Source: Roseburia sp. 1XD42-69
GTDB taxonomy: Bacteria; Bacillota; Clostridia; Lachnospirales; Lachnospiraceae
Reading direction: 5' to 3'
Assembly: GCF_003612565.1 (NCBI RefSeq)
Contig: NZ_RAZG01000009.1
Span: 1 to 64,000, forward strand
Length of the DNA: 64,000 nucleotides
Position 1 is the first letter of the stretch; each line of letters opens with the position of its first letter. Under the pieces are notes generated by a model. It was not told the DNA's origin. It did no database searches and saw only the letters and a program-made list of their open reading frames with translations. Positions 8,397 to 17,060 of the stretch are shown piece by piece. Position numbers and translations under genes: made by a program.

Positions 8397-8470
8397 GGGG
8401 CAGAAAGGAATATGCTGCTGACGCAGCCTGCCCCGGCGCACGAGCAGGGAAAATTTTTCCCTGCCCGATT
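8397..8470 (+). ncRNA. Two-hairpin structured RNA motif, copy A
   Basis: Eight nt after the terminator T-run, GGGGCAG (8397-8403) pairs with CTGCCCC (8428-8434). Inside, a 10-nt 5' bulge (AAAGGAATAT) leads to a 5-bp stem GCTGC/GCAGC closing a TGAC tetraloop. After GGCGCA comes CGAG, then a second hairpin GCAGGGAAA/TTTTCCCTGC (8444-8464) and CCGATT. The same layout, with different but still pairing stems, occurs at 17061-17148. Two further small hairpins follow at 8481-8497 (CCGTG/CACGG) and 8499-8515 (GGGCAGA/TCTGCCC) before the permease ribosome site. It could be a stabilising or processing element, a regulatory RNA or a dispersed repeat. Confidence 0.5.
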
Positions 8471-8480
8471 ACCTCTTTTT

Positions 8481-8515
8481 CCGTGAAATTTACACGGAGG
8501 GCAGAGTTTCTGCCC
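8481..8515 (+). repeat. Two small perfect hairpins before the permease gene
   Basis: CCGTG AAATTTA CACGG (8481-8497) and GGGCAGA GTT TCTGCCC (8499-8515) lie back to back. Neither is followed by a T-run, so they are not terminators. They complete a set of five hairpins between 8357 and 8515. Confidence 0.5.
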
Positions 8516-8565
8516 CTTTACCAAAGGAGTTTTATCATGTTTAATGAGAGAAGGAGGGAGTTATT

Positions 8566-9465
8566 TTGAGTAAGCCATCCAGTAAAATGTCTTTAGACAA
8601 AAAGCACAATTTAACCGGCTGGATTTTTTTGACGCCGGCAGCGCTGTTGATTCTTCTCATGAGTTTTATCCCCATGATACAGGCGTTTCTGCTTTCCTTT
8701 AAAATGGGAAAAGGAAATGACTTGAAGCCAGCAGCCCCCATATTTGCAAATTACACACGAATGTTTACGGATACGGTATTTACCCAGTCCATTAAGAATA
8801 CATTTTTTTATTTGATTATCCAGGTACCTATAATGCTGGTACTGGCGCTGATTCTGGCGTCTATCTTAAACAACCGCCAGCTTCGGTTTAAAGGATTGTT
8901 CCGCACCATGATTTTCCTGCCCTGCGCCACATCACTGGTTGCATATGCTATTATTTTCCGTACATTGTTTGCCAATGACGGTCTTGTGAACCTGGTGCTT
9001 GTAAACCTTGGAATATTGAGTACGCCCTATTCCTTTCTGACCCATGCCACAAGCGCTAAGATTATCATTATTATCGGCCTTCTCTGGCGGTGGACCGGAT
9101 ACAACATGGTATTTTACCTCTCCGGCCTGCAGAACATAGAGTATTCCGTATATGAGGCGGCAAAAATTGACGGAGCAAGTCCCGTTCAGACATTCTTTAA
9201 GATTACAGTGCCATTGTTAAAGCCTACGATTCTTCTCACAGCGATTATGTCCACCAACGGAACACTGCAGCTGTTCGACGAGTCCGTAAACTTAACAGAC
9301 GGCGGCCCTGCCAATGCATCCATTACCATGTCCCATTACATATACAATATGTCCTTTAAATATGTGCCCACCTTCGGATATGCGGCGGCAATGTCTTTCC
9401 TGATATTGATTCTGGTTGCAATCCTGGCATTTATTCAGATGAAAGTAGGTGATAAACGTGACTAA
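8566..9465 (+). CDS. Sugar ABC transporter permease (MalF/UgpA-like)
   Basis: 299 residues from a TTG start at 8566, chosen because AAGGAGGGAG lies 5 nt upstream and the product MSKPSSKMSLDKKHNLTGW is family-like. Six membrane helices are visible. The first is LTGWIFLTPAALLILLMSF, and the EAA loop is YEAAKIDGASPVQTFFKITVP at about 205-225. It pairs with the permease at 9449. No ATPase gene is present in the operon, so a shared MsmX/UgpC-type ATPase elsewhere is expected, as is common for CUT1 systems of Firmicutes. Confidence 0.9.
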   Translation: MSKPSSKMSLDKKHNLTGWIFLTPAALLILLMSFIPMIQAFLLSFKMGKGNDLKPAAPIFANYTRMFTDTVFTQSIKNTFFYLIIQVPIMLVLALILASILNNRQLRFKGLFRTMIFLPCATSLVAYAIIFRTLFANDGLVNLVLVNLGILSTPYSFLTHATSAKIIIIIGLLWRWTGYNMVFYLSGLQNIEYSVYEAAKIDGASPVQTFFKITVPLLKPTILLTAIMSTNGTLQLFDESVNLTDGGPANASITMSHYIYNMSFKYVPTFGYAAAMSFLILILVAILAFIQMKVGDKRD

Positions 9466-10264
9466 AGGTAGAAAATTTTTCATGTATGCTTTTTTGATAC
9501 TAATGTCCATTATATCGGTTTTTCCTCTGTTGTGGATGGTAATTGCCGCCACCAATAAGAGTGTGGATGTTACCAGGGGACGTTTGATTCCGGGCACGTA
9601 CCTCTTTGAGAATTTTAAGAACCTTATAGCTGCCCAAAATGTGGGAAGCGCAATGTTAAATTCCTTTAAGTATGCGATTATCCTTACATTTGTGTCTCTG
9701 GTTATCTGCTCCCTGGCAGGTTACGGTTTTGAGATTTTCCATGACAAGGCAAAAGATGCGGTGATGAGCGTGATTCTTTTAGCTATGATGGTTCCTTTCG
9801 TGGCTACTATGATACCTCTGTTCCGGATGTTTTCCAAAGCACACCTTTTGAATACCACACTGGGATTTTTACTTCCCACGGTTTCCACGCCGTTTTTGAT
9901 TATGATGTTCCGGCAGAGCGCCAGGTCCTTTCCCCACGATATTATTGAGGCGGCAAGGATTGACGGGTTATCGGAGATAAGGATTTTCTTCCAGATGTTT
10001 ATACCCACCATGCGTTCCACTTATGCTGCGGCAATGACCATCACCTTTATGAACGCCTGGAACAATTACCTGTGGCCCAAGGTTATTATGACTGACGCAG
10101 AGAGCCAGACCATGCCTATGGTAGTGGCAAACCTGACCCAGGGGTATGTGACAGATTACGGTATGCTGATGCTTGCGGTGCTTATCTGTACACTGCCTAC
10201 CGCCATTGTATTCTTCTGCCTGCAGAAATCCTTTGCAGAAGGTATTACCGGTGCGGTAAAATAG
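9449..10264 (+). CDS. Sugar ABC transporter permease (MalG/UgpE-like)
   Basis: 271 residues. GTG codons at 9449 and 9458 are both possible starts within the end of the previous gene (17-bp overlap), so the two permeases are translationally coupled. The EAA loop is IEAARIDGLSEIRIFFQMF at about residue 170, and the C-terminus ends SFAEGITGAVK, the usual MalG ending. Helices and length match the family. The product forms the channel with the 8566 permease. LacZ follows after 47 bp. Confidence 0.9.
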   Translation: MINVTKGRKFFMYAFLILMSIISVFPLLWMVIAATNKSVDVTRGRLIPGTYLFENFKNLIAAQNVGSAMLNSFKYAIILTFVSLVICSLAGYGFEIFHDKAKDAVMSVILLAMMVPFVATMIPLFRMFSKAHLLNTTLGFLLPTVSTPFLIMMFRQSARSFPHDIIEAARIDGLSEIRIFFQMFIPTMRSTYAAAMTITFMNAWNNYLWPKVIMTDAESQTMPMVVANLTQGYVTDYGMLMLAVLICTLPTAIVFFCLQKSFAEGITGAVK

Positions 10265-10311
10265 TCTTGTGTAAAACAAAATAAATTCATAAGAAATACG
10301 AGGATATGATT

Positions 10312-13300
10312 ATGGCAAAGTTCGATTATAGTAAAGTGAAAGACCCTTTATACTTTAAGGACAATGTACTTCCAGCTCATTCTGCCCACGTAGCTTATGG
10401 AAATAAAGGAGAGCTGTTCCAGGGGGACAGCTCTCTTACAGCTTATTTGGACGGCGTGTGGAAGTTCCATTATGCGAAAAATTACCAGGCTGTAATTTCC
10501 GGTTTTCAGGCAGAAGATTATGACTGCAGTGTGTGGGATGACATTTCTGTGCCCGCCCACATCCAGATGGAGGGATATGATGCTCCCCAGTACGCCAACA
10601 CCCAGTTTCCCTGGGACGGAAGGGAAGATTTAGTGCCGGGGGAGATACCGGAGAGATTTAACCCGGTGGCAAGCTATGTGAAATATTTTGAAGTTCCCTC
10701 CCATATGAAAGGGAAAGAAATTCGCATCTCCTTCCAGGGAGTGGAAAGCGGGATGGCATTGTGGCTAAACGGAGAGTTTGTGGGCTACAGCGAGGACAGT
10801 TTTACCCCTTCGGATTTTGAATTGACGCCTTATTTAAAAGAGGGGTTAAACAAATTGGCAGTTCAGGTGTTTAAGTGGACTTCCTCCAGCTGGTGTGAAG
10901 ACCAGGACTTTTATCGTTTTTCCGGCATTTACCGCAGTGTGTTTCTGTATGCCGTTCCCTCTCTTCATGTGGAGGACATAAAGATTCAGACACTGTTTGG
11001 AGAGGATTTGAGGGAAGCTAAGTTTTCGGCGGAGTTTAAGTTAAAAGGCCAGGGTTCTTTAAAGCTTACTTTAAGGGACGGGGAAAAGGTGTTATTTGAA
11101 AAGAGCATTGTTGCCGGAGATTTGGTAAAGGCGGAGGAAAATATAGACAACCCTCATTTGTGGAGCGCAGAAGACCCATATCTTTACGATTTTGAGATAG
11201 AAGCCCTGGGAGAAGAGGGGGGGGTTTTGGAGTTTATCACCCAGAAAGTGGGATTCCGAAAGTTTGAGATGAAGGACAACCGTATGCTCTTAAATGGAAA
11301 GCGCATTGTGTTTAAGGGGGTAAACCGCCATGAGTTCAGCTCCGTGTCTGGCAGGCATGTGACATATGAGGAACTTTTAAAAGATATTGTGACCATGAAA
11401 AGGAACAATATCAATGCCATCCGCACCTGCCATTATCCCGACGGCGTGGATATCTACGACCTTTGTGACCGTTACGGGCTTTATCTCATTGCAGAGGCAA
11501 ATATGGAAACCCACGGAACCTGGGACGCCTATATCCGAGGTGTGGCGGGGAAAGATTTTATCCTGCCCGGGGATAAAGAAGAGTGGCAGCCTATGATGCT
11601 TGACCGGGTAAATTCCTGTTACCAGAGGGATAAAAACCATCCCGCTGTTTTAATCTGGTCCTGCGGCAACGAGTCCTACGGAGGGAAGACAATTTTTGAG
11701 ATGTCGGAATTGTTCCGAAAACTTGACCCGGAAAGGCTGGTGCACTATGAAGGTGTGTTCCATGACAGAAGTTACAACGGCAGTTCCGATATGGAAAGCC
11801 AGATGTACCCTTCTGTGGAGCAGATTAAAGAATATTTAGAGAGCCAGGAAAAACCTTTTATCTGCTGTGAATATTCCCATGCCATGGGAAATTCCTGCGG
11901 CGCCCTGCACAAATATACGGATTTGGCGGATGAAGAAAATTCTGCTTACCAGGGAGGCTTTATCTGGGATTATATTGACCAGTCCATTTATAAAAAAGAC
12001 CGTTACGGCCAGTGGTTTTTAGCTTACGGAGGAGATTTCGGGGAGCGTCCCACGGACTACAATTTTAGCGGCAACGGCATTGTATACGGCGGGGAGAGAA
12101 ATCCCTCCCCGAAAATGCAGGAGGTAAAATTTGACTACCAGAATATCTCTATTTCCGTAGGAAAAACGGAGTTTGAAGTGTGGAATAAAAATCTCTTTGT
12201 AAATACGGATACTTTTGCCTGCATTGCAGAGCTGATGCTTGACGGCAAGGTGATTGAGAGGAAAAGCTTAGAGGTTTCCGTGGCGCCGGAGAGCAGAAAA
12301 TCCTATCCCCTGCCCTTTGAGATTCCTTCCTGTCCGGGTGAGTACGTCCTTACGGTTTCCTTTGTGTTAAAGGAGGATACCCTGTGGGCAAAAGCAGGCC
12401 ATGAAGCGGCATTTGGCCAGGGTGTGGTGAAAAAGGTGGTGAAAGCGCCCCTTCCCCTGAAACCCTTTACCATTATTCGGGGGAAAAATAATATCGGCGT
12501 CCGGGGAGAAAACTTTGACGTTTTATTCTCTGAGCTTAGCGGAGGGCTGGCGTCTTACCGATATGCGGGGAAAGAATTGATACAGGCCATACCGAAACCC
12601 AATTTCTGGCGTGCACCCACGGACAATGACCTGGGAAATAATATGCCCGGCAGATATGCCCAGTGGAAGACTGCCAGTATGTACTTAACCCACAAAGGGG
12701 TGGGGGAAGAGCGGAAAGGGCCGGAAGGGACATGGTATGACAATCCGGTGTTAAAAGAGGAAAAGGATTTTGTCTCCGTGACCTATACCTACAGCCTTCA
12801 GACCATCCCGGAAGCCTTCTGCCAGGTGGAATATAAAGTGTTCGGGGACGGCAGGATAGAGACTACCCTCTCTTATGACCCAGTGAAAGAACTTTCCGAT
12901 ATGCCGGAATTTGGCATGATCTTTAAATTTGATGCAGATTATGACAATGTGGAGTGGTACGGAAATGGCCCAGCGGAAACTTATGCGGACAGGCAGAAGG
13001 GTGCAAAGCTTGGAATTTATAAAAATAAGGTAATGGATAATATGGCAGAGTACCTGGTTCCTCAGGAGTGCGGCAATAAGACAAATGTCCGCTGGGGAAA
13101 GGTGACAGACAGGAAAGGCAGAGGGATTTTATTTGCCGGAGATCATATGAATTTCTCCGCACTGCCCTACACGCCCCACGAGCTGGAAAATGCCATGCAT
13201 CCCTATGAGCTGCCCCAGGTGCACTACACGGTGGTGCGGGTGTCTGCACAGCAGATGGGCATAGCCGGGGACGACAGCTGGGGAGCGTTGACCCATCCGG

Positions 13301-13359
13301 AATATTTGATTGATGTGTCTTCTAAGTTGGAATTTACCTTTACATTCAGGGGAATTTAA
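10312..13359 (+). CDS. lacZ: Beta-galactosidase, glycoside hydrolase family 2
   Basis: 1015 residues from ATG 10312 (MAKFDYSKVKDPLYF). An ATG at 10306 is too close to the AGGA site. The domain order is the LacZ one: sugar-binding jelly roll, Ig-like domain, TIM barrel, second Ig-like domain and C-terminal beta-sandwich. In the barrel the acid/base Glu is in WSCGNESYGG (about residue 454) and the nucleophile Glu is in CCEYSHAMGNS (about 520). NRHEFSSVSGR and FWRAPTDND are also conserved. There is no signal peptide, so it acts in the cytoplasm on galactosides imported by the upstream transporter. Confidence 0.93.
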   Translation: MAKFDYSKVKDPLYFKDNVLPAHSAHVAYGNKGELFQGDSSLTAYLDGVWKFHYAKNYQAVISGFQAEDYDCSVWDDISVPAHIQMEGYDAPQYANTQFPWDGREDLVPGEIPERFNPVASYVKYFEVPSHMKGKEIRISFQGVESGMALWLNGEFVGYSEDSFTPSDFELTPYLKEGLNKLAVQVFKWTSSSWCEDQDFYRFSGIYRSVFLYAVPSLHVEDIKIQTLFGEDLREAKFSAEFKLKGQGSLKLTLRDGEKVLFEKSIVAGDLVKAEENIDNPHLWSAEDPYLYDFEIEALGEEGGVLEFITQKVGFRKFEMKDNRMLLNGKRIVFKGVNRHEFSSVSGRHVTYEELLKDIVTMKRNNINAIRTCHYPDGVDIYDLCDRYGLYLIAEANMETHGTWDAYIRGVAGKDFILPGDKEEWQPMMLDRVNSCYQRDKNHPAVLIWSCGNESYGGKTIFEMSELFRKLDPERLVHYEGVFHDRSYNGSSDMESQMYPSVEQIKEYLESQEKPFICCEYSHAMGNSCGALHKYTDLADEENSAYQGGFIWDYIDQSIYKKDRYGQWFLAYGGDFGERPTDYNFSGNGIVYGGERNPSPKMQEVKFDYQNISISVGKTEFEVWNKNLFVNTDTFACIAELMLDGKVIERKSLEVSVAPESRKSYPLPFEIPSCPGEYVLTVSFVLKEDTLWAKAGHEAAFGQGVVKKVVKAPLPLKPFTIIRGKNNIGVRGENFDVLFSELSGGLASYRYAGKELIQAIPKPNFWRAPTDNDLGNNMPGRYAQWKTASMYLTHKGVGEERKGPEGTWYDNPVLKEEKDFVSVTYTYSLQTIPEAFCQVEYKVFGDGRIETTLSYDPVKELSDMPEFGMIFKFDADYDNVEWYGNGPAETYADRQKGAKLGIYKNKVMDNMAEYLVPQECGNKTNVRWGKVTDRKGRGILFAGDHMNFSALPYTPHELENAMHPYELPQVHYTVVRVSAQQMGIAGDDSWGALTHPEYLIDVSSKLEFTFTFRGI

Positions 13360-13383
13360 GAATTTTTTGATATTAACATGAAA

Positions 13384-13434
13384 AGAACGCCTTTTATATA
13401 GATAGGTTTTGTCTATATAGGAGGCGTTTTCTTT
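13384..13434. terminator. Terminator after lacZ
   Basis: GAACGCC...TATATAGA pairs with TCTATATA...GGCGTTTTC, followed by T-rich sequence. It works in both directions, separating lacZ from the convergent gene at 13433. Confidence 0.8.
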
Positions 13435-13666
13435 ATATTAAAAGGATTATTTTATTACTATCCCTTGATAACATAAATTTAACAATTTGGCATCCAACGT
13501 CTCTGGGTTTTGGTGCATTATCTGCATATTTCCACTGTTCCATATCATTCCAAGATTCAATATCCAGTTGTTTTACGAACCTTTCTATTTCTTTATTATG
13601 GTCAATCATACCAATCATCTCACCAGAAGCTGTAATAATTTTTTCATAGCTAGTCTCCTTAAACAT
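13433..13666 (-). CDS. Small hypothetical protein
   Basis: 77 residues starting MFKETSYEKIITASGEM, with KYADNAPKPRDVGCQIVKFML near the end. It is acidic to neutral and soluble, with no signal or membrane segment. GC content is low compared with lacZ. I do not recognise a family. It sits beside decayed mobile-element-like sequence, so it may itself be the end of a larger lost gene. Confidence 0.4.
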   Translation of the reverse strand: MFKETSYEKIITASGEMIGMIDHNKEIERFVKQLDIESWNDMEQWKYADNAPKPRDVGCQIVKFMLSRDSNKIILLI

Positions 13667-13673
13667 TTTAATA

Positions 13674-14252
13674 GGATTGCTTTATTCTTTATCTCATTCT
13701 CAGTAACAGTGTAAAAAATTATACCATGCCCAATTACGAAAATCAATTCCCGTCCCACGTCCCTTGAGGGTTTGGATTTTTGCCGTTGCCATTTCGCTGC
13801 CGAAAACGGGGAACAGGAATTTTTCAATCATGACCCGCTTTCGTCTGCTCTATTCTAACGGCAAAACCGTCTGCACTACTGCGGCGGCTGTTGGTAGGTT
13901 TTGCGGCGGCTCTGCCCCCACGTCCCCGACCTCGCCCAAAAAACAGAATGGAATGTTACGCAATAGGGAAGGCGGTATTCTGGTCTGCCGCTACAGTAAC
14001 CAGACAGTGTTCCTTTTTTTCAACGATGCTGATTTTGGATAAGTCCATGGTAAGCAGGGTGTCCATATTCCGGTGATGCGTACATAAAGTTGTCCTGACT
14101 GCCTGCAGACGGGGTTCTGCATGTTAAGGGATCTTATTTTTTCTTCCAGGAGGTGTTTTAAGTTGTCTGCGGACCGGTATTTCATGAATAGAAATGTCCA
14201 ACTCTCATAAAAAGATAAATATTGCATTGACTGAACAGTTACTGTACGGTTT
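13674..14252. other. Gene-poor stretch with decayed coding remnants
   Basis: No intact gene is visible. On the minus strand, short frames in two phases read like broken protein, for example MIEKFLFPVFGSEMATAK (ATG near 13831) and SADNLKHLLEEKIRS (near 14170), the second continuing in another frame toward SISIVEKKEHCLVTV. The 13740-13960 part is markedly more GC-rich. This looks like residue of one or two inserted elements but I cannot name them. The last 60 bp hold the promoter region of the MATE gene. Confidence 0.35.
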
Positions 14253-14300
14253 ATGATATCATACACAGGAAACAAATACAAGATGAATGGAGGAAAATTT

Positions 14301-15656
14301 ATGGAAAACTCAAATGTATATGAAAAACCTGTAACATTAAAAAATATCCTGAAATTTGCCGTACCTACTATTGCGATGACAGTGTTTATGTCCTTTTACA
14401 CAATGGTAGACGGTCTGTTTGTTTCGAACCTGATTGGGACAAACGCTCTCTCGGCAATCAATCTGACGGCGCCTGTTATCCAGCTTGTCACGGCAATCTC
14501 AACCATGCTTGCCACCGGAGGAAGTGCGGTCATTATGAAAAAGATGGGTGAGCAGAAAACGGATGAGGCAAAGGAAGATTTTACATTCCTAATTTTGGTA
14601 AATGTCATTGTGGGGATTGTCATGTGCGTAGTCGGGTATCTGGCAATGGATCATATTTTTGCCGGTATGAACCTTTCCGCTGATGTGGAAGGGTACTGTG
14701 TGGAATATTTAAGCCGTTATCTGGTGTTCACGGTGCCGATTCTTCTGATGAACAATTTTACGCTTTACATGATTGCCAGCGAAAAGGCGAACCTTTCCCT
14801 GATCTGTTCGGTGATGGGCGGTGTTTTGAATATGGTACTTGATTATGTGTTTATTGCCGGATTTGATATGGGGATCAGCGGTGCGGCGATTGCAACTGGG
14901 CTTGGATATTCTGTAACAGCAGTGGTGGGCCTGTTTGTTTTCATCCGGAAAAACAGTCTGCTTCATTTTAAAAAGCCTGTATTCCGATTCAAAGTTCTTG
15001 CGAGCGCGGCTGCAAACGGATGCTCGGAGATGGCAACTGCGCTTGTTACCGGGATCATTACAATGATGTTCAACGGGACGATGCTTCATTATGTCGGGGA
15101 AGATGGAGTTGCTGCTGTTACCATCATCATGTATGTGCTGATGTTTGCAAGCTCTTTATATACAGGGTATTCTTACGGGGTTGCGCCCATGGTGAGTTTT
15201 TATTATGGGGAGCGCAGTTTGAATGAAGGGAACATTCAAACGCATGAAAAATTAAAAAAGCTGGTTGCGTTAAGCATGAAAGTGATCGCAGTGATTTCCG
15301 TGGTCACGGTTGCGGCTTCCTTTATGCTGACAAGGCCGCTGGTATCTGTATTTGCCCGGCCGGATAATCCAGTGTATGATCTGGCAGTAACAGGAAACAG
15401 GATATGCACGGCAGCATTGTTCTTTATTGGTTTTAATATTTTTGCCAGTGGGATGTTTACCGCATTATCCAATGGAGTAGTTTCGGCTATTTTAGCATTT
15501 TCAAGGTCATTTGTATTTATGCTGATCACGATGATTGTGCTTCCGATTATTTTAGGCGTAAGTGGAATCTGGCTGGCGACTCCTGTAGCGGAATTGATGG
15601 CGCTTGCATTGTCTGTTTTTATGTTTTTAAAATATAGGAAGAGGTACGGCTACTAG
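14301..15656 (+). CDS. MATE family efflux transporter
   Basis: 451 residues from ATG 14301, with TGGAGGA 6 nt upstream; the frame extends 5' but that start is supported by the ribosome site. Twelve membrane helices in two halves are apparent. The first half has FAVPTIAMTVFMSFYTMVDG and the second LASAAANGCSEMATALVTGI, each followed by the Asn/Gly-rich TM2/TM8 pattern of DinF/NorM-like MATE proteins. It would export cationic compounds using a Na+ or H+ gradient. The flanks are a decayed stretch upstream and a broken GDPD gene plus a recombinase fragment downstream, so it may have arrived on a mobile element. Confidence 0.88.
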   Translation: MENSNVYEKPVTLKNILKFAVPTIAMTVFMSFYTMVDGLFVSNLIGTNALSAINLTAPVIQLVTAISTMLATGGSAVIMKKMGEQKTDEAKEDFTFLILVNVIVGIVMCVVGYLAMDHIFAGMNLSADVEGYCVEYLSRYLVFTVPILLMNNFTLYMIASEKANLSLICSVMGGVLNMVLDYVFIAGFDMGISGAAIATGLGYSVTAVVGLFVFIRKNSLLHFKKPVFRFKVLASAAANGCSEMATALVTGIITMMFNGTMLHYVGEDGVAAVTIIMYVLMFASSLYTGYSYGVAPMVSFYYGERSLNEGNIQTHEKLKKLVALSMKVIAVISVVTVAASFMLTRPLVSVFARPDNPVYDLAVTGNRICTAALFFIGFNIFASGMFTALSNGVVSAILAFSRSFVFMLITMIVLPIILGVSGIWLATPVAELMALALSVFMFLKYRKRYGY

Positions 15657-15793
15657 GTAGGGTGCTATAGATGAACAGAATGTGCTAAAAATGCAGCAGA
15701 GAAAAGATTTTCTAATAAAAAATGGAATTTTGACGGATATATCCAAACGCAATACGGCAGTCGATGAGTCTAGGTAAAGGGCAGGGAAAGGAA

Positions 15794-16275
15794 ATGGAGG
15801 CGCAGCTTATGAGGAAAATAAAAAAAGTAATGGATCTGCTTCGGGTAAACTGGCGGACGATGGCAGAGTTTGAAATTCTATATAAAGTATTATCCCTGAC
15901 CATATTTACACCGCTTTTTCTGTGGGCATTCAATGGGATTATGAAAGTAACGGGATATCAATATCTGACGATAGAAAATATCTTTTCTTTTTTCCTGAAT
16001 CCCCTGACTCTTCTGGCGCTTCTTCTGCTGATTGTCTGCACATCTGTCTATTCTATGGTTGACATCGGGGCGGTTATATTTTTGCTGGATCAGTCTTAGC
16101 AGGGAAAAAAAGCAGACCTGGTGCAGACGGTAAGATATGCTCTTCATAATGCGGCCAGAGTGTTTCACAGGAAAAATATACTGGTGGTTTTTGTTGTATT
16201 ATTTTTGATACCGTTTCTGAATATCGGAGTGGCCTCAGGATATGTGGGCAGTATTGCAGTCCCAGAATTTATGTT
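15794..16275 (+). pseudogene. Broken GDPD-type membrane domain gene
   Basis: The frame MRKIKKVMDLLRVNWRTM...FEILYKVLSLTIFTPLF matches the N-terminal membrane domain fused to glycerophosphodiester phosphodiesterases (GPDPase_memb). A TAG at 16097-16099 interrupts it after FLLDQS, but the same frame continues QGKKADLVQTVRYALHNAAR and NIGVASGYVGSIAVPEF to about 16270. There the similarity stops and an unrelated sequence begins. The whole phosphodiesterase domain is missing. Two separate lesions (nonsense codon, 3' truncation) indicate a pseudogene. ATG 15794 and 15809 are possible original starts. Confidence 0.75.
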
Positions 16276-16284
16276 CCCTTATTC

Positions 16285-16560
16285 CATATCAGTGCGGGGA
16301 GGCGGTTGTCAGTGGAAAAGAAAAGGAGTTTACAGAGCGTGTCTGGGAAGCGTCCGACCAGAAGCAAGAGAAAACCATCAAGGAATGTAAGCAGAAAGTC
16401 AATAAGGACAGAAGCGGCGAAAGGAGCTGGACGGGCTTGTGAAAAAGATGTACGAGGGCAACGCCACGGGCAAGACCAAAAAGCAGCCTTATCATAATTT
16501 GAAAAAAATTCTTTCCATTTCAGGTAAATTAGGTTATAATATAACAGTAAATGGTGAATA
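16285..16560 (+). pseudogene. C-terminal fragment of a large serine recombinase
   Basis: One frame reads EKEFTERVWEASDQKQEKT and then KECKQKVNKDR. After a frameshift near 16420 another reads KELDGLVKKMYEGNATGK. This is the coiled-coil and tail region of large serine recombinases (TnpX/DUF4368 type). The catalytic and zinc-ribbon parts are absent. It joins directly to the truncated GDPD gene, marking the scar of an excised or decayed element. Confidence 0.6.
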
Positions 16561-16585
16561 ACTGAATGACAAAGGAGTGGAATTC

Positions 16586-16726
16586 ATGACAGAGAGCGGA
16601 TTATTGATATTTTTGATGATTATCATTTTGTTTGTAGTTATCGTTGCAGTGATCGCAGTGGTGGCAGCCGTATCCGGCGCAGCAGCGGCCATTGCACAGA
16701 AACGTGACGAGGATGAGGGAATATAG
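16586..16726 (+). CDS. 46-residue single-span membrane protein
   Basis: ATG 16586 follows AAAGGAG with 8-nt spacing. The product begins MTESGLLIFLMIIILFVVIV, continues through an Ala/Val-rich stretch and ends QKRDEDEGI. It is therefore one long hydrophobic helix with a short charged C-terminal tail. A membrane-active regulator, small transporter partner or type I toxin are all possible on this architecture; no antitoxin RNA is evident. It lies between the recombinase fragment and the valS T-box and ends 36 bp before the leader. Confidence 0.55.
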   Translation: MTESGLLIFLMIIILFVVIVAVIAVVAAVSGAAAAIAQKRDEDEGI

Positions 16727-16761
16727 AATATAAGTAATAAACAGGATATATTGTAAAGGTA

Positions 16762-17058
16762 ATGAAGGAGAGGAGTACCGGAATACGCTCTTTAGAGAGA
16801 ACGGCCCATCGGGTGAAAGGCCGTTTAGAAAACGGCTTCGGGAAGGTAGCTCCCAAACTGGAGGGCAGAACCTGTTTTTATGCTGGTCATAATATAAATG
16901 GAAAGGTTTATGAACAGTTCCTTAAAGACAGCAAGTAAGTCCACACGGGTGATTCCGTTACAAATCAAAGAGATGTATCTCTTTTGAGATATAATCAAGG
17001 TGGTACCGCGTATAACTGCGCCCTTGGAATGTATGTTCCAGGAGCGCAGTTCTTTTTT
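16762..17058 (+). promoter_or_regulatory. T-box riboswitch of valS
   Basis: A classic T-box leader. Stem I includes GAGTACCGGAATACG, the AG-rich distal part AGAGAACGGCCC...GGGTGAAAGG, and on its 3' side GGAAGGTAGCTCCC. GTA at 16846-16848 is the best specifier codon (valine). The antiterminator sequence AAGGTGGTACCGCG (16997-17010) carries the T-box itself. The terminator ACTGCGC...GCGCAGT with a T-run occupies 17014-17058. Uncharged tRNA-Val would stabilise the antiterminator and allow valS transcription. Confidence 0.93.
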
Positions 17059-17060
17059 AT

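Noticed and set aside
13764-14076. Overlapping plus-strand frames of 61-92 codons
   Set aside because: No ribosome sites and no family-like sequence; better explained by decayed minus-strand coding sequence.
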